Assembly (NCBI GenBank): GCA_023525715.1
Contig: CM042016.1
Span: forward strand, 83,972,382 to 84,036,381
Direction: 5' to 3'
Source of the DNA: Cichorium intybus
Taxonomy: Eukaryota > Streptophyta > Magnoliopsida > Asterales > Asteraceae
DNA length: 64,000 bases
The notes below the pieces were generated by a model that was not told the DNA's origin, did no database searches, and was given only the letters and a program-made list of their open reading frames with translations. The number at the start of each line of letters is the position of its first letter. The stretch's first letter is position 1. Made by a program: the position numbers and the translations under genes. Below, one piece after another: positions 60,929-64,000 of this stretch.

Positions 60929-61385
60929 TGAACAACCTGGAAACCCTAATGGGTTGGACGAAATCCATGGCTTGGAGCCTTGTGGATTCGCAACCCATGA
61001 GGCTTATATGGTAGTGATAAGCATATCCCTTTATCTGATAAAAGCCTTATCATATCAGGATCTTAAATAAGGTAGTTATACTCCTTATTGCTTATCACCT
61101 GGAGACTATAAATAGAGGCCCCTGGCACCCCATATTCCACGCCAATTTCAGGGATCTCTCCTTGCTCTCTCTTGCTCATCTAGCTTGCCTAGTTCTTGGG
61201 TATGAGCCATTAGAGGCACGACAATTGTGGTGCTAGCTTCCAAAGGTCAAAAAGTATAAAATTCATCTTTTGTAATTTTGATATTGGCCTTAGTTATAAG
61301 TTTAATTTGAGAAAAAATAGACCCTATAAGGTGCATGTGAACTTAGGATTTTAGCTCAATGTTTGCACTAAAACCCATCAAATTT

Positions 61386-62700
61386 ATGATTTTACAATGT
61401 TGGAGTGAAACACATTCTGTATATAATTAACGTCTAAAAATGAAAATGAGTTTAAGGCCATAGAACTCAAACATGAATGCATGTGTTAAGTTACACAAGT
61501 TGTTTTTAATAATATAAGAATTTATATAATACATTTTATTCATTCAAATCAAATCAAATGTAGGACACAAACTTTTACTTTGCGAACCGCTACCAGAGGT
61601 CCCTCTATTATTCAATGTCCTCTTCTTACCGGATTCTCCTGTGTTGCTTAATCCGTAGTGGGTTGGTAACACATATGAACATTTGTTTCACGCATGTTCT
61701 TTGATGGCATCGAGAGCACTCCTTTATGATAGGACCCTCACCATGTAAGGGAATACAGTTGGTGTTTCTCGACCTACTAGGCTGACATTTATCCATTATT
61801 AGTGGTTTGAGAATGATCAAACATCAGGGATCTCCCTATCCGACTGGGATGGAGGAGGGTTCACAAACTCTTCAATGTCTTTTGATATGTATCAACATTG
61901 TATGCGGGAATAGCCATTGGCGAACAGTTTTCATGATTTAAGGTCGTTTACAACCTTATGACATGTCTATAAGGCAAGCCAGATTTTTGCTACTTCATAC
62001 ACAAACACGTATGTGTAGGGTTTTGTTCATCATTTGTATAAAACATTTGTTTGATAAATGCAACGGAAGACTTAAAATGATGAACAAAATGCTAAAATCA
62101 TACCTATCAAGGATCAAGCTTTGCAAGCAAGTAAAGATAAATGTATTTAAGAAGGATTTTAGTCTGCAATCTTTGAAGACTATATGAGGAAATTGATTCT
62201 TGGGAGGAAGATGTTGAATGCCAAGGAGCCAAAGTAACCTCCCTCAAATGCTTGTCCACCACAAGGAAGATGTTTGGAATGCAGTTCCTCATATGGAAAA
62301 TCCTTCTTTATCTCAAGAGCAAAACAAATTTTCTCTTGATCAAAACCAACTATCAAGAACAACTTGTGTTATGAAGATGATTGTGTGTGTATGTGTGAGT
62401 GTAAATTCAATTTCATGTATGTGTGTATGTAAGATCTATTTGATTTCCTTACATAGACATATCTTGCATTTCACCAAAGGACAAGAGATCAACTTGTCAA
62501 ACACATGCAATGGCTTAAAACAAGATTACATGTTGAAGTCGTTTGTCTTCTCCTGCCTTGGCTCTTAGCCGTGAGGTGACAAGAAGAAAAGAAAACGAGT
62601 CAACCACTCTTTTTCTCATTATTTATAAAACATCTTTTATGTCTTTATAAATAATAAAGTTCCATATCACATATTTATTTACTTAACTTAATGAATATAC
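61386..62700. other. Unassigned DNA left of the (TA)n tract
   Basis: No gene recognised. Open frames here are short. Part of it may be the U5 side of the minus-strand Copia LTR that ends at 63339, but no left border, PBS or target duplication was found. Confidence 0.4.
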
Positions 62701-62719
62701 ACATATACCAATATAAATG

Positions 62720-63339
<620 letters not shown>

Positions 63340-63350
63340 GTCTCCCACTT
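63340..63350 (-). other. Polypurine tract of the minus-strand Copia element
   Basis: Minus strand AAGTGGGAGAC directly before TGTTGG, identical to the PPTs of C1 and C2. Confidence 0.85.
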
Positions 63351-63890
63351 CGACAACTCATAAAATCTATATGGTCTATTGCTTTCAAATAATCAACAAA
63401 GAGTATGTCATACAATGCAACTGTCGAACTCTGATTTGAGTATGCCATCTAATGAAACTACCGAACTCTGATTAAAATCGAGAGAAGACCCTTAGATAAA
63501 TGATCTAATAATCCTTTGTTCTACAAGATATATTTATGAACCTGAGACATGGGTAAGGTCAATCTCAATGTTCAAGATTATGTTTTCCCGAGAGAGATTT
63601 ATGATGACCACATCAGACTACTCAATTGAACATATCAATTTAATTAGGGTTTGGCCAAGCACTTAATGTCAACATCAAATCATTGAGAGGCCTATAGATA
63701 TCGCTTCTCCTATTAGGGTAGAAGGAACAAATAAAATTTGACTACATAGTTTTTTTCTAATCATCTTATCACACATGGACATACCCTGTATTAGGATAAT
63801 GATCTGTAAGGATAATGAACTTTCTCCCGTATACATATTTAGTCACTTATGTTTTTTTTGTCAACATTCAGTCACTTATGAACTTTCTTC
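63351..63890 (-). other. 3' non-coding region of the minus-strand Copia element
   Basis: On the minus strand, words such as AGATATCTATAGGCCTCTCA and TTGATATGTTCAATTGAG follow the same order as the 3' non-coding regions of C1 and C2. No coding part is reached before the next repeat. Confidence 0.6.
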
Positions 63891-63894
63891 ATAC

Positions 63895-64000
63895 AATTAA
63901 TTAATTATAATTAATTCCAAATTAGCTTCTAATTAATTTATCATAAGATGACAAATTAATAAACTAATTTCTCTGAATTTCCTTTTGTCATTGAATTACC
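63895..64000. repeat. Second copy of an LTR segment, cut by the window edge
   Basis: Matches 63137-63241 almost base for base (CCAAATTAGCTTCTAATTRA, TTTATCATAAGATG, TTTCCTTTTGTCATT). It suggests another LTR of the same family begins here. Confidence 0.65.

Larger units (their letters stand above)
53196..61380 (+). mobile_element. Solo Copia-type LTR, split by element C2
   Basis: Parts 53196-53480 and 60929-61380 join to an LTR of about 735 bp from TGTTGGATTAAGG to AAACCCATCA, with the duplication AATTT at 53191-53195 and 61381-61385. TATA-like GACTATAAATAGAGG near 61107. It resembles the C1 and C2 LTRs (shared GGGTTGCCCTCATA and GAGGCACGACA) but is a separate family. Confidence 0.85.

Overview
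The window is plant nuclear DNA: host genes have short exons with GT-AG introns, intergenic DNA is AT-rich, and more than half of the sequence is LTR retrotransposons and MITEs. Host families (DYW-type PPR editing factor, NIN-like protein, class III peroxidase) are land-plant specific. The element types and protein wording suggest a eudicot, probably an asterid such as Asteraceae, but that placement is an inference.

Region 1 (1-24 kb) holds four host genes separated by small repeats. They are the 3' end of a TBC-domain Rab GTPase activator (+, 13-1062), a four-exon class III peroxidase whose distal haem-pocket His and Arg are replaced (-, 2547-4964), a PPR-E-DYW RNA-editing factor (-, 15015-17109), and a five-exon NIN-like transcription factor of the NLP8/9 type (-, 18044-22444). 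A complete small Copia element (7857-12464, - strand, TSD ATTTA) lies between the peroxidase and the PPR gene, inside one copy of a tandem duplication. Several introns carry MITEs or fold-back elements. One MITE ends exactly at an NLP splice donor.

Region 2 (24-53 kb) is one nested retrotransposon cluster. The oldest layer is a decayed Tat-type Gypsy whose protease-RT, RNase H-integrase and integrase-tail pieces are at 24.96-26.47, 34.73-36.61 and 52.41-52.64 kb. It is split by a chromodomain Gypsy (Tekay/Del-like, 26475-34721, TSD AAAGC) and by a Copia element, C1 (36619-52401, TSD GTACT). C1 is itself split by a non-autonomous Athila-like element with no pol genes (41874-48415, TSD GGTAC) and by a solo LTR of the Tekay-like family (50700-52149, - strand, TSD ACTTC).

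Region 3 (53-64 kb) continues the nesting. A solo Copia-type LTR (53196-61380, TSD AATTT) contains a complete but scrambled Copia, C2 (53481-60928, TSD TGAAT/TGAAC). The right edge enters a - strand relative of C1 and C2. A (TA)n tract of about 250 bp lies in that element's LTR.

Splice sites, LTR borders, TSDs, PBS and PPT were read from the sequence by eye. Family names rest on recognition of conserved domains, not on database searches. No rRNA, tRNA or CRISPR array was seen.
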